NCBI RefSeq assembly: GCF_014648635.1
Contig: NZ_BMRM01000008.1
Location: 124,001 to 188,000, forward strand
Origin: Streptomyces cinerochromogenes
Lineage (GTDB): Bacteria; Actinomycetota; Actinomycetes; Streptomycetales; Streptomycetaceae
Length of the DNA: 64,000 nucleotides
Reading direction: 5' to 3'
A program made the translations under genes and the position numbers. The stretch's first letter is position 1, and each line of letters begins with the position of its first letter. Shown here piece after piece: positions 1 through 8,509 of the stretch. The notes below the pieces were generated by a model, which made no database searches, was not told where the DNA came from, and worked only from the letters and a program-made list of their open reading frames with translations.

Positions 1-1
1 C

Positions 2-337
2 GACCACCGCGGGCACACGGTGGTGGAGTTCCGGGGCGAGATCGACATCGCCGCGGCGACGGAGATCGGCCCGTTCCTCGACCGGGTCACCGACCGGCCC
101 GGCGCCCGGGTCGTCATCGACCTGCGGCCGGTGGAGTTCTTCGACTGCTCGGGGCTGCGGCTGCTGTACCGGGCGCGCGTCCGGGTGCTGGAACGCGGCG
201 GGCAGTTGCACCTGGTGTGCACGCACCTGTTGACCCTGCGGGTGTTCCGGGTCACCGGGCTGACGCGTCTGCTGCCCCCGCAGCCGGACCTGGACGCGGC
301 CCTGGCCCGCTCGGAGGCCGCGTCCGGTTCCCTGTGA
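2..337 (+). CDS. STAS-domain anti-sigma factor antagonist, 5' partial
   Basis: The reading frame is open from the left edge, so the true start lies outside the window; the first in-frame GTG at 20 would cut off the first beta strand. The visible part is a near-complete STAS fold of the SpoIIAA/RsbV type: strand VVEFRGEIDIA, then VVIDLRPVEFFDCSGLRLL, where the serine of DCSGLR is the usual phosphorylation site. Members bind anti-sigma kinases and release a sigma factor when unphosphorylated. No partner kinase is in view. The family call is firm; the partner is unknown. Confidence 0.85.
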   Translation, partial: DHRGHTVVEFRGEIDIAAATEIGPFLDRVTDRPGARVVIDLRPVEFFDCSGLRLLYRARVRVLERGGQLHLVCTHLLTLRVFRVTGLTRLLPPQPDLDAALARSEAASGSL

Positions 338-397
338 CGGACCGGTCTGTTCCTGCCGTCCGCGGGCATCCGGACGGCAGGAAGGAGGACCGTCGCG

Positions 398-1060
398 ATG
401 ACGACTTCCGTGAGGCGCCTGCCGGGCTGGGCCAGGTTCACGGCCATGGCCGTGGCGGCGATCGTGCTGGTGCTCGCCCTGCTGTTCGCCGGGATCCGGC
501 TGGCGGTACTGCCGGGCATCAAGGACCTGTTCGGCACCGAGACCCACGACCGCTCCGGACCCGCGCTGCTCAAGTCCATCCAGGACATGAGCCGTTACGA
601 CGCGGCCTCGGGCAACTTCCAGGTCGTCGTGGACCTGGACAAGGACGCGAAGTTCCTGCCCGACGCCATCCGCGGCACCCGCACCCTGTACGTCGGCGCG
701 GGCACCGTGGACGCCTACGTCGACCTCGGCCGGGTCGGCGAGAAGGACGTGACGGTCGACGGCGACCGTACGTCCGCGACCATCCGGCTGCCGCACGCAC
801 GGCTCGGCAGGCCGGCCCTGGATCCCGACCACTCCTACGCCGTGGCCAAGCAGCGCGGCCTGCTGGACCGGCTCGGCGACCTGTTCTCGGACAACCCCAA
901 CAGCGAACAGGCCGTGCAGCGGCTCGCCGTGCGGCACATCGGCGACGCCGCGAAACGCAGCGGGCTGACCGCGCGCGCCGAGAGCAACACCACCGGCATG
1001 CTCCAGGGACTGCTGCGCTCCCTCGGCTTCACGGAGGTGCACATCGCGTACGGCCCCTGA
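398..1060 (+). CDS. DUF4230 family membrane-anchored protein
   Basis: 220 residues. An N-terminal hydrophobic segment (about residues 14-38) follows a short basic head, so the protein is probably anchored with its body outside the cytoplasm. The rest fits DUF4230: a beta-rich body with YDAASGNFQVVVDLDKDAKFLP, a GTVDAYVDLG segment, and a helical C terminus that ends in a GFTEVHIAYGP strand. An AAGGAGG ribosome site lies just upstream of the ATG. The function of the family is not known. It is convergent with the antiporter operon and ends one base before it. Confidence 0.7.
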   Translation: MTTSVRRLPGWARFTAMAVAAIVLVLALLFAGIRLAVLPGIKDLFGTETHDRSGPALLKSIQDMSRYDAASGNFQVVVDLDKDAKFLPDAIRGTRTLYVGAGTVDAYVDLGRVGEKDVTVDGDRTSATIRLPHARLGRPALDPDHSYAVAKQRGLLDRLGDLFSDNPNSEQAVQRLAVRHIGDAAKRSGLTARAESNTTGMLQGLLRSLGFTEVHIAYGP

Positions 1061-2824
1061 TCAGAGGCCCGGCACCCCGGGCAGGGCCAGCGCCCCCAGG
1101 ACGGTCGTGCCCACCAGCAGCCAGGCCACGTAGTCGCCGACGTGCCCGGACTGCAGGCGCCTGAGGGGTGCGGCCCAGCCGGGGGCGGCCACCCAGCCCG
1201 GGCGGGTGACGGCGAGGCCGGCCAGCGCCGCGGCCAGCGCGGTGGAGGCCACGCCCAGCAGCACACCGTGCGCGGTCCAGTGCGCGGAGGCGTGCGCGCC
1301 GCCCGAGCCGGCCTCGTTGACGGACCGGGCCACCAGGGCGCCGAAGCCGGGCACCACCCCGACCGCGAGGGCGGCGGCGAGCAGGACGGCGGGCACGGTC
1401 GTCATGGTGTCCGGGATCCGGCGCAGCAGCCCGGAGGTCTCCGGTTCCTCGTCGGAGCCGCTGGTCTCGTACTCGGCGTCCTTCGGGCGCGGACCGAGGC
1501 CCAGGAAGACGCGGGCGGTGACCCGCAGCACCGCGCCCGCGGTGATCGCGGAGGCGGCCACGTACACCACGGTGAGCGGTCCGCCGACCGCCTCCTCGGT
1601 GACCGCCTTGCCCAGCGCCGTACCGAACGGCGGCAGGCCGGCGAGGCCGAGGCCGCCGACGGCGAACATGACCGCGGTGGCCCGCAGGGACCGGCCCCGG
1701 CCGTGCAGCGCGTGCTCGTCGACGCTGGCGAACCGGTCCAGCAGGACGCCCGCGCAGGCGAACAGCGCGGCCTTCACCCCGGCGTGGCCGAGCAGGTACA
1801 GGGCCACGCCGTCGTCGCCCTCGGGGCTGAGGACGCCGAGCCCGACGAGGAACAGGCCGGTGTGGGCGACGGTGGAGTACGCGAGGAGCCGTTTGATGTG
1901 CCGCTGGTACCAGCACATGACGGCGCCGGTCACGGCCGTGAGGGCGCCGAGGGTCACCAGGGCCCGGGTGAGGTCGGCGGCGGGGATGCCGCCGGGTCCG
2001 GCGAAGACGGTGCCGTACACCCGCCACACGCCGTAGGCGCCGAGTTCGACCATGACGCCGGACAGGAGCATGCAGACCGGGGTGGGGGCGACGGCGTGCG
2101 CGTCCGGGAGCCAGAAGTGGAAGGGCACGGCCGCCGCCTTCACCAGCAGCCCGGTGAGCACCAGCACGAAGGAGGCGAGGACCAGCGCGTCCGGGCCGCC
2201 CTGCCCGGCGGCGGCGAGTCCCCGGCCGATCTTCGCCATGGCCAGTTCGCCGGTGCGGGCGTAGAGCAGGGCGATGCCCATCAGCAGGGCGTACGCGCCG
2301 AGGGAGTTGACGACACCGAAGGTCAGGGCGCCCTGCACGGCCTTCGCCTCGTCGATGCGGTAGCCGGTCAGGGCGTACGCCACCACGCTCATCAGCTCGA
2401 AGAACACGAACGCGTTGAACAGGTCGCCGGCGACGGCGAATCCGCACATGGCGCCCTGGAAGACCAGCATCAGCGCGGTGAAGGAGCCGGCGCGGCCCGG
2501 CGGGGGCTCGTCGAAGTAGCGCCAGGAGTAGGCGAGGGCGGCCAGGGTCAGCAGGGAGGCCAGCAAGGCCATGCCGAGCGCCGGGCCGTCCCCCACCACC
2601 AGGATGCCGACGCTCTCGCCGTCGACGGGCAGCCAGCCGCCGACCCACTCGACCATCGGCGGCGCGGAGTTCAGCAGCAGCACGAGCGCCAGGGCGGCGG
2701 TACCGCCGGAGACGGTGAACCCGGTGATCTCGACGGCGATCCGGGGCAGACGGCGGCCCACGGCCACCAGCAGGGCGGCGCCGAGCAGCGGGACGGCGAC
2801 GAGCAGCGGGATCAGGTGGTGCAT
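1061..2824 (-). CDS. mrpD: Mrp-type Na+/H+ antiporter subunit D
   Basis: 587 residues with many transmembrane helices. This is the NuoM/NuoN-type proton-translocating subunit of a multisubunit monovalent cation/proton antiporter. Family features include FFELMSVVAYALTGYRIDEAKAVQGA, LLVKAAAVPFHFWLPDAHAVAPTPV and the KRLLAYSTVAHTGL segment with the conserved lysines of the channel. It is the last gene of a tightly coupled operon, and its ATG shares one base with the stop of the preceding subunit C gene. It is the only large antiporter-type subunit here, because no MrpA (NuoL-like) protein is encoded nearby. Confidence 0.92.
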   Translation of the reverse strand: MHHLIPLLVAVPLLGAALLVAVGRRLPRIAVEITGFTVSGGTAALALVLLLNSAPPMVEWVGGWLPVDGESVGILVVGDGPALGMALLASLLTLAALAYSWRYFDEPPPGRAGSFTALMLVFQGAMCGFAVAGDLFNAFVFFELMSVVAYALTGYRIDEAKAVQGALTFGVVNSLGAYALLMGIALLYARTGELAMAKIGRGLAAAGQGGPDALVLASFVLVLTGLLVKAAAVPFHFWLPDAHAVAPTPVCMLLSGVMVELGAYGVWRVYGTVFAGPGGIPAADLTRALVTLGALTAVTGAVMCWYQRHIKRLLAYSTVAHTGLFLVGLGVLSPEGDDGVALYLLGHAGVKAALFACAGVLLDRFASVDEHALHGRGRSLRATAVMFAVGGLGLAGLPPFGTALGKAVTEEAVGGPLTVVYVAASAITAGAVLRVTARVFLGLGPRPKDAEYETSGSDEEPETSGLLRRIPDTMTTVPAVLLAAALAVGVVPGFGALVARSVNEAGSGGAHASAHWTAHGVLLGVASTALAAALAGLAVTRPGWVAAPGWAAPLRRLQSGHVGDYVAWLLVGTTVLGALALPGVPGL

Positions 2825-3183
2825 CAGCCGCGCAGCTCCCGCAGTTCGTCGGGGTCGATCGTGCCGTGCCGTTTGGCGATCTGCAGGACCAGGGCGAGCA
2901 GCAGCGCGGTGACGGTGGCGCCGACGACGATGTCGGTGAGGGTGAGGGCCTGCACCACCGGGTCGACCACCGGCCGGGAGCCGGGCCGCATGTCGGAGAA
3001 GACGGGCGCGGTGCCGCCGTCGCGGTAGCCGACCGCCAGCAGCAGCACGTAGGTGGCGGACTGGCAGACCGCGAGGCAGCCGACGGCGTGGATGAGGTTC
3101 CGGCTGGTGGCGAGGCCGTAGCAGCCCGTCAGGAAGATGTAGGCGGCGATCAGGTACGGAAGGACGTGCATCGCGGAGTTCAC
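2824..3183 (-). CDS. mrpC: Mrp-type antiporter subunit C (NuoK-like)
   Basis: 119 residues with three hydrophobic segments, the usual size for MrpC/MnhC, which is homologous to NuoK. A segment ending in LTLTDIVVGATVTALLLALVLQ is the typical third helix (DPLPQALVLTAIVIG in homologues). The start is GTG and overlaps the stop of the B subunit gene as GTGA, which indicates translational coupling. A second in-frame ATG lies four codons later. Confidence 0.9.
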   Translation of the reverse strand: MNSAMHVLPYLIAAYIFLTGCYGLATSRNLIHAVGCLAVCQSATYVLLLAVGYRDGGTAPVFSDMRPGSRPVVDPVVQALTLTDIVVGATVTALLLALVLQIAKRHGTIDPDELRELRG

Positions 3184-3941
3184 CTCTCGTGCGCCCCCTC
3201 GGTCCGTTCGCCGGTCGTCTCCTCGATCTCCACGGCCTGGTCGAGGAAGTGGGCGAGCAGGACGACGGCCGCGCTGGCCACCTCCATGCCGATGGCCGCG
3301 TTCAGCAGCGGGACGGTGCCGCCGGAGGACAGCGTGTTGAAGGTGCCGTACGGCAGCAGGGTGTTGGCCAGGAAGGCGGTGCCGGCCAGGACTCCGGCGG
3401 TGCCCAGCACGAGGTAGGCGGCGACCGCGAGGGAGTCGGTGGTCTCGTAGACGCCGAGCGGGCGGACGCGTTCCAGTGCGCGGTAGTCGGCGCCGAGGTA
3501 CAGCAGGTGCAGGGCGGTCGCGGCCACGACCCCGCCCTGGAAGCCGCCGCCGGGGCTGAGCTGGCCGTGGGCGATGACGTACAGGCCGGTGAGCAGGGCG
3601 ACGGGCAGCACGAGCAGGGCGTAGCGGCGGACCGGGCGGGCCACCTCGGCGGGTTCGGGCCGCGCCCGGCGCTCGTCGCCGGCCTGGCGCAGCAGCACCA
3701 CGCAGCCGAGGACGGCGGCGAACAGGATGCTCATCTCGCCGAGGGTGTCGTAGGCGCGCTGGTCGAAGTTGACCGAGGCGATCGTGTTGGCGGTGTGCCG
3801 GCTGAGGGAGGCGTGCACGGCCCGGTCGCCGTACGGGTGCCGGCGGCCGCCGAAGTCCGGCAGGCGGAGGCAGGCGGCGACGAGCAGGGCGGCCAGGCCG
3901 GCGCCGCCGACGGTCAGCAGGACCAGCCGCAGCCGGTTCAC
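3180..3941 (-). CDS. mrpB: Mrp-type antiporter subunit B with N-terminal MbhE-like domain
   Basis: 253 residues. Residues 1-90 resemble MbhE, which in other Mrp systems is the C-terminal end of MrpA; note NTIASVNFDQRAYDTLGEMSILFAAV, typical of that module. Residues 105-235 are an MnhB domain with LYVIAHGQLSPGGGFQGGVV. I take the GTG at 3941 because it overlaps the upstream stop as GTGA and follows an AAGGAAGG ribosome site; a longer open frame upstream is a shadow. The protein therefore carries pieces of two canonical subunits. Confidence 0.85.
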   Translation of the reverse strand: MNRLRLVLLTVGGAGLAALLVAACLRLPDFGGRRHPYGDRAVHASLSRHTANTIASVNFDQRAYDTLGEMSILFAAVLGCVVLLRQAGDERRARPEPAEVARPVRRYALLVLPVALLTGLYVIAHGQLSPGGGFQGGVVAATALHLLYLGADYRALERVRPLGVYETTDSLAVAAYLVLGTAGVLAGTAFLANTLLPYGTFNTLSSGGTVPLLNAAIGMEVASAAVVLLAHFLDQAVEIEETTGERTEGAHER

Positions 3942-4198
3942 TCGGGCCCTTCCTTCGAACGGCCCCGGCGTCTGACCTTGCGTACCGACAGCATGATCAG
4001 CAGCGGGGTGAGGGCGGAGCCGACGGCGAGCTGGGACAGGCCGACGTCGGGGGCCTGGAGCACGGTGAACAGCGCGGCCAGCAGCACGCCGAGGAAGGAC
4101 AGCACCAGCGCCTGGCGGGCGGGGTCGCGCTGGGCCACGGCCGCGGTGGCGGCGGCGGCCACGAGCACGAGGACGACGACGGTCAGCGCGTCGGACAC
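3938..4198 (-). CDS. DUF4040/MbhD-like antiporter subunit
   Basis: 86 residues with three hydrophobic segments and the motif QAPDVGLSQLAVGSALTPLL, typical of the DUF4040 (MbhD) module normally found in the C-terminal part of MrpA. The start is GTG at 4198 with purine-rich sequence before it. It is separated from the upstream F/G gene by about 230 bases with no convincing gene. With the next gene it supplies the MbhD and MbhE parts of a split MrpA. Confidence 0.8.
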   Translation of the reverse strand: MSDALTVVVLVLVAAAATAAVAQRDPARQALVLSFLGVLLAALFTVLQAPDVGLSQLAVGSALTPLLIMLSVRKVRRRGRSKEGPE

Positions 4199-4429
4199 AC
4201 GGCACCCGCCTTCGGCCCGCCACCCGGCGCCCGCCCGCCGCACGGAACTCCCCCGGCACCCGCCAGCTCCCGCGCACCGCCGGGGACTCCCCCCACACCC
4301 GCCAGAACCCGCACCCCGCCGGCCACGGCACACCCGACCGTCCCGCCGCCCGTCACCGGACCGGTGACCCGGCGGGCGCCCGGGACTTCCCCGGAAGCGG
4401 TACCGGCACCGGCGGTGCTCCGCGCCCCG

Positions 4430-4882
4430 TCAGCCACCTGCCACCCCCCGGAACCCGCCCGCCAGCGCTCGGGAGGCGATCAGGTTGCCGCCGATCAGCA
4501 GGGCGCCGATCACCAGGAGCTTCACGGTCGCCCGGCCCGGATCGCCGGCCACGCACAGGGCGACGACGACCGCGGCGCCCAGTGCCGCCGCCGCCCAGGT
4601 CAGCGCCCACGCGCTCGGGCTGTCCCCGGCCAGGTCGTCGGAGAGGAGGCGGGCGAAGACCAGGGTGCCGACCGGGCCGAGGAGGGCGAGGAGCAGGGCG
4701 AGGTCGACGTAGGACGGGCGGCCGTAGCCCTGGGCGAGGAGCAGCAGGGCCGGGCAGACGGCGGAGGTGGTCAGGTTCTGGGCGATCACCCTGCGGGCCG
4801 GCGGTCCGGTGGTCACGCCCCACAGGGCGGCCGCGCCTGCCCCGCCCAGCTCGACGGTCGCCGCGAGGATCCAGCCGTTCAC
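4430..4882 (-). CDS. mrpF: Mrp-type antiporter subunit F fused to a G-like segment
   Basis: 150 residues. The first 85 are MrpF-like, with RVIAQNLTTSAVCPALLLLA followed by YVDLALLLALLGPVGTLVFARLL. The remaining 65 contain two more hydrophobic segments, one being ATVKLLVIGALLIGGNLIASRAL, which looks like the last helix of MrpG (a lysine, then a helix, then ASRAL). I read it as an F-G fusion with a shortened G part. The G assignment is inference. The GTG start overlaps the stop of the E gene by four bases. Confidence 0.75.
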   Translation of the reverse strand: MNGWILAATVELGGAGAAALWGVTTGPPARRVIAQNLTTSAVCPALLLLAQGYGRPSYVDLALLLALLGPVGTLVFARLLSDDLAGDSPSAWALTWAAAALGAAVVVALCVAGDPGRATVKLLVIGALLIGGNLIASRALAGGFRGVAGG

Positions 4883-5070
4883 CGCCAGGTCACCGCCCGC
4901 CGGCCGGCCCGGGCCAGCAGGGCGCCCGCGGCGGCGCAGCTCGCTCCCACGATCCGTTCCAGGGTGTCGACCGTGCTGATGAGCACCAGCCACAGCAGCG
5001 CCAGCGCCGCCCACCAGGCGAGGAGTTCACCGGCGGCGAGGAGGGCCGCGCGGGCCGTACGGCGGGTCAT
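4879..5070 (-). CDS. mrpE: Short MrpE-like antiporter subunit
   Basis: 63 residues, much shorter than the usual 160 or so of MrpE. It has one strong hydrophobic segment (LLAWWAALALLWLVLIS) and then DTLERIVGASCAAAGALLARAGRR. It is the first gene of the operon, has a strong GGAGGTG ribosome site, and overlaps the F/G gene. The identity rests mainly on operon position and the helix pattern. Confidence 0.65.
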   Translation of the reverse strand: MTRRTARAALLAAGELLAWWAALALLWLVLISTVDTLERIVGASCAAAGALLARAGRRAVTWR

Positions 5071-5318
5071 GCAGCACCTCCTCGGCTCCGCTGAGCCCTG
5101 GTCCGCTGTGCTCGGGTACGCGGCGATGTGTCCGGAGTGCCGCTGGGGGCATCCAAGCACCGCCGGACCCGGGCCGGAGCGGCGGCACGCGGGTCCGCAC
5201 CCGGAGTGCCCCGGAGGCGTGAACGGAAACCGCAGGGGTGCGTGCCGGGCGGCGCATCCTCGGCCGGGGTGCGGGTAACCGACTCTCCGACCACCCGAGT
5301 TGACGACTGGAGGACCGC

Positions 5319-5873
5319 ATGGCCCGGACCGTCCCGCGACTGCCGGAGTTGCTGCGCGCCACCCGGAGGCGACAGCCGGCCGAGCCGGTCCCCCGGCCCG
5401 CGCGGCACGCGCTGCCGCTTCCCGTCCGGCTGCTGGCGGTGCTGGTCGCATTCGCGGCGATGGTGGCGTTCGCCGTCGTCCTGGCCCGCGTCACGCTCCA
5501 GCCGTCGCCCGCATCGGTGCCGTTGACGCACAGCAACCTGCACCCGGGCCGCTCGCTCCACGCCTATCTGGAGCAGGCGTCGGCGCGGGAGGCGCTCCGG
5601 CAGGTCGGCGGGAACCTGCTGCTCGGCGTGCCGTTCGGGGTGCTCGTGCCGGTCCTCGCGCCACGCGCCCGGGGTGCGCTGCAGGTGCTGGCGCTGACCG
5701 CGCTGGTGATGCTCATGGTGGAGCTGGTCCAGGGGGCGGTGGTCACCGGGCGGGCCTTCGACATCGACGACGTCATCCTCAACACGGCCGGCGCGCTGGT
5801 GGGTTGGGCGCTGCTGGGGCGGCGGCTCGGGCGGGGGGTGCACCGGCGGGTGCGGGAGCCGTCGGCTGAGTGA
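5319..5873 (+). CDS. VanZ family membrane protein
   Basis: 184 residues. A basic N-terminal tail of about 35 residues is followed by four hydrophobic segments. VanZ features are NLLLGVPFGVLVPVL, the conserved acidic helix VMLMVELVQ and RAFDIDDVILNTAGALVGW. VanZ proteins are linked to low-level glycopeptide resistance and cell-envelope processes, but most genomic copies have no defined role. The ribosome site is GGAGG, seven bases before the ATG. It is divergent from the antiporter operon. Confidence 0.85.
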   Translation: MARTVPRLPELLRATRRRQPAEPVPRPARHALPLPVRLLAVLVAFAAMVAFAVVLARVTLQPSPASVPLTHSNLHPGRSLHAYLEQASAREALRQVGGNLLLGVPFGVLVPVLAPRARGALQVLALTALVMLMVELVQGAVVTGRAFDIDDVILNTAGALVGWALLGRRLGRGVHRRVREPSAE

Positions 5874-5885
5874 TCGTCATCACCA

Positions 5886-5930
5886 GGTACGTACCAGAGT
5901 ATTGACTCCCCCTTATCTCACTCCTTAAAT
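5886..5930 (+). promoter_or_regulatory. Promoter of the GH16 gene with nearby palindrome
   Basis: TTGACT at 5902-5907 and TTAAAT at 5925-5930 are separated by exactly 17 bases, a good vegetative-type promoter in a local AT-rich patch. The palindrome GGTACGTACC at 5886-5895 lies just upstream of the -35 box and could bind a regulator. Activity has not been tested. Confidence 0.6.
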
Positions 5931-5971
5931 CAAGAGGCGCACAGCTCCCGCCCCCCACCGAACGGAGAGCC

Positions 5972-7207
5972 ATGGCCTCCCCCCGCCTGCTCCGCAGATG
6001 TCTCCTCGCCGCACTGTCCGCCGCTCTGGTCGGTTCGGTCGCCGTCGGCCCGGCCCGGGCCGCCCAGTCCCCCGCTCCGGCGGCAGCGGCCGTCACCACC
6101 TTCTCCGACTCCTTCGACGGGCCCGCCGGCGCCGCGGTCGACTCCTCGAAGTGGACCCTGGAGACCGGGGACAACGTCAACAACCACGAGCGGCAGTACT
6201 ACACCTCCGGCACGAAGAACGCCGCCCTGGACGGCCAGGGCCACCTGGTGATCACGGCCCGGAAGGAGAACCCGGCCGGCTACCAGTGCTGGTACGGCAG
6301 CTGCCAGTACACCTCGGCCCGGCTGAACACGGCCGGGAAGTTCACCGCCCAGTACGGCCATGTCGAGGCCCGGATGAAGATCCCGCGCGGGCAGGGCATG
6401 TGGCCCGCGTTCTGGATGCTCGGCACGCCGGTCAACTGGCCGGACTCGGGCGAGATCGACGTGATGGAGAACGTCGGCTTCGAGCCGTCGACGGTGCACG
6501 GCACGATCCACGGCCCCGGCTACTCCGGCTCGGGCGGCATAGGCGCCGGCTACACCCTGCCGAACGGGCAGGCCTTCGCGGACGCCTTCCACACCTTCGC
6601 CGTCGACTGGGCCCCCGACTCCCTCACCTGGTCGGTGGACGGGAACGTCTACCAGCGCCGCACCCCCGCCGACCTGGGCGGGAAGACCTGGGTCTTCAAC
6701 AAGCCGTTCTTCCTGATCCTGAACCTCGCGGTCGGCGGCTACTGGCCCGGCGACCCGGACGGCTCGACGCAGTTCCCCCAGACGCTGGTGGTGGACTCGG
6801 TGTCGGTGACCACGAGCGACAGCGCCGCCGGTGTGCCGATCCGGGGGCTGGCGGGCAAGTGCGTGGACGTGGCCGGCGCGAACCCCGCGAACGGCACCCC
6901 GGTCCAGCTCTACGACTGCAACGGCACGGGCGCGCAGTCCTGGACCGTCGGCTCCGACGGCACGCTGCGGGCGCTCGGCAAGTGCCTGGACGTCACGGGC
7001 AACGGTACGGCGGACGGCTCGACCGTCCAGCTGTGGGACTGCACCGGCGGCCCCAACCAGAAGTGGACCGTCACCGGGGCGCACGACATCGTCAACCCGC
7101 AGGCCGACAAGTGCCTCGACGTCACCGGCAACAACGCGGCCAACGGGACGCGGCTGCAGATCTGGACCTGCACGGGCGGCGCCAACCAGAAGTGGACGGT
7201 GGGCTGA
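5972..7207 (+). CDS. Secreted GH16 beta-glucanase with C-terminal ricin-type lectin domain
   Basis: 411 residues. An N-terminal signal peptide runs to about residue 31 (ARAAQS). The GH16 domain covers about 42-275 with the catalytic motif GEIDVMENVG (E161 nucleophile, D163, E166 acid/base), pointing to an endo-beta-1,3-glucanase or relative. Residues 285-411 form a CBM13/ricin B trefoil of three repeats, each with a CVDV/CLDV start, QLYDC/QLWDC/QIWTC and a Q-x-W (SWTV, KWTV). The enzyme would be exported and bind polysaccharide. The exact substrate cannot be read from the sequence. It has its own promoter and a GGAGAG ribosome site. Confidence 0.92.
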   Translation: MASPRLLRRCLLAALSAALVGSVAVGPARAAQSPAPAAAAVTTFSDSFDGPAGAAVDSSKWTLETGDNVNNHERQYYTSGTKNAALDGQGHLVITARKENPAGYQCWYGSCQYTSARLNTAGKFTAQYGHVEARMKIPRGQGMWPAFWMLGTPVNWPDSGEIDVMENVGFEPSTVHGTIHGPGYSGSGGIGAGYTLPNGQAFADAFHTFAVDWAPDSLTWSVDGNVYQRRTPADLGGKTWVFNKPFFLILNLAVGGYWPGDPDGSTQFPQTLVVDSVSVTTSDSAAGVPIRGLAGKCVDVAGANPANGTPVQLYDCNGTGAQSWTVGSDGTLRALGKCLDVTGNGTADGSTVQLWDCTGGPNQKWTVTGAHDIVNPQADKCLDVTGNNAANGTRLQIWTCTGGANQKWTVG

Positions 7208-7225
7208 GCCGGACGTGCCGACCGG

Positions 7226-7471
7226 TCAGTGCAGCGTCCAGGTGTACTTGTCCCCGCCCACGAAGCGGACCACGTCCGGGTCGTCGAGATCGTGGATGGG
7301 GATGCCGTAGGCGGCCGCCGTCTCCAGCACGTCCGTGACGGTCCTGGCCTCACCGACCACCTGACCGTCGATCTCCATGATCCGGAAGGGCGGCTCACCG
7401 TGCCTGCCCGGGCACACCCCGAGGACCAGGACCCGCGGGTGGGAGATGTAGGGAGCTGCTTGTTCGGTCAT
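7226..7471 (-). CDS. Conserved small hypothetical protein
   Basis: 81 residues; no known domain is recognised. It has a beta-rich middle (PFRIMEIDGQVVGEARTVTDVLETA) and an acidic DLDDPDVVRFVGGDKYTWTLH tail. I prefer the ATG at 7471 over a GTG fourteen codons upstream because a TACCCT -10 box sits seven bases before the ATG with no ribosome site, the arrangement of leaderless Streptomyces mRNAs. It is convergent with the GH16 gene 19 bases away. Confidence 0.65.
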   Translation of the reverse strand: MTEQAAPYISHPRVLVLGVCPGRHGEPPFRIMEIDGQVVGEARTVTDVLETAAAYGIPIHDLDDPDVVRFVGGDKYTWTLH

Positions 7472-7535
7472 GCAATCGAGGGTAGAACGCAACCCGCGCG
7501 GACGGGCGTCCACCGGTACCGTTCAGCGGACCGGC

Positions 7536-8324
7536 TCAGGGGCGGCGCCAGTCGTCGCTGGTCAGGTGGGAGCCGGCCTGCGGGCCCATACGGAGCATGC
7601 CGCCGTCGACGCTCCAGGAGGCGCCGGTGACGTAGGAGGCGTCGGGGCTCGCGAGGAACGCGATCACCGCGGCGACCTCGCGGGCGTCGCCGGGGCGGCC
7701 GAGCGGCACGCCGGGGCGGCGCTCGGTACGGACGTCGGTGTCCTCCTGGCCGGTCATCGGGGTGGCGATCTCGCCCGGCGCGACCGCGTTCACGGTGATG
7801 CCGTGCTCGGCCAGTTCCAGGGCCATCACCTGGGTGAGCAGCCCGAGACCGCCCTTGGCCGCGCAGTACGGGGCCGCGCCGACCCGGGGCTGGTGCTCGT
7901 GCACGGAGGTGACGTTGACGATCCGGCCGCCCTCGCCCTGCCGGATCATCCGCCGCGCGGCCCGCTGGCCCAGCAGGAACGGGCCGACGAGGTCGACGTC
8001 CAGGACCCGGCGCACCTCCGTCAGGGTCAGGTCGAGGTACGGGGTCATGGTGCCGGTACCGGCGTTGTTGACCAGGACGTCGATCCGGCCCAGCTCGGCG
8101 CACAGCTCGTCCACGGTGTCGGCGGCCTCGGGCAGCCGGGTGAGGTCCAGCCGGGCCACGGCGGCTCGGCGGCCGGCGCGGCGGACCTCTTCCGCGGTCT
8201 CCTCGGCGCCCTTCTCGTCCGAGTGCCAGGTGATGCCGACGTCCAGGCCCGCCTCGGCCAGGCGTACGGCGGTGGCCCGGCCGATGCCGGAGTCCGAACC
8301 GGTGACGATCGCTGCGCGGGGCAT
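7536..8324 (-). CDS. SDR family NAD(P)-dependent oxidoreductase
   Basis: 262 residues, classical short-chain dehydrogenase length. The cofactor motif TGSDSGIG (residues 8-15), NNAG, a catalytic SxxxxxYxxxK (VTSVHEHQPRVGAAPYCAAK) and the C-terminal VTGASWSVDGGM are all present. It resembles glucose-1-dehydrogenase-like SDRs, but the substrate cannot be assigned. An AGGAGG ribosome site precedes the ATG; longer open sequence upstream is not coding. Confidence 0.88.
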   Translation of the reverse strand: MPRAAIVTGSDSGIGRATAVRLAEAGLDVGITWHSDEKGAEETAEEVRRAGRRAAVARLDLTRLPEAADTVDELCAELGRIDVLVNNAGTGTMTPYLDLTLTEVRRVLDVDLVGPFLLGQRAARRMIRQGEGGRIVNVTSVHEHQPRVGAAPYCAAKGGLGLLTQVMALELAEHGITVNAVAPGEIATPMTGQEDTDVRTERRPGVPLGRPGDAREVAAVIAFLASPDASYVTGASWSVDGGMLRMGPQAGSHLTSDDWRRP

Positions 8325-8450
8325 GGCCGACCTCCTCTGGTGAGCGTGGGCATCGCAGTACCCGGGGGTGTGGGGGGCAAACGGAGGCTCCTCCTTCGGA
8401 GCGCAGGGGGTTCCTCCTCCGGGGTCACCGAGCATGGCGGGGGTGGGTGA

Positions 8451-8497
8451 CCGGTGGCCCGCGCGGTTCCCCGCGCCCCTTCGGGGCGCCTGGTGCA
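8451..8497 (+). repeat. Streptomyces intergenic GC-rich repeat, copy A
   Basis: This segment carries GCGCGGTTCCCCGCGCCCC followed by TTCGGGGCGC, able to fold as a GC hairpin. Closely similar elements occur at 25631-25669, 26591-26640 and 32335-32376, the middle two in inverse orientation. The shared core is GCGCxGxTCCCCGCGCCCC. Elements of this kind recur between genes in many Streptomyces chromosomes. Confidence 0.7.
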
Positions 8498-8509
8498 CCC
8501 TTGGTGTGC

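Noticed and set aside
1142..3028. Long plus-strand frame over the mrpD gene
   Set aside because: Antisense shadow created by high GC; no motif, and the transmembrane pattern is on the minus strand.
4183..4437. 84-residue minus-strand frame between the mrpF/G gene and the DUF4040 gene
   Set aside because: Low-complexity Gly/Ala/Val/Arg sequence with no transmembrane helix, so it is not a missing antiporter subunit; it overlaps both neighbours.
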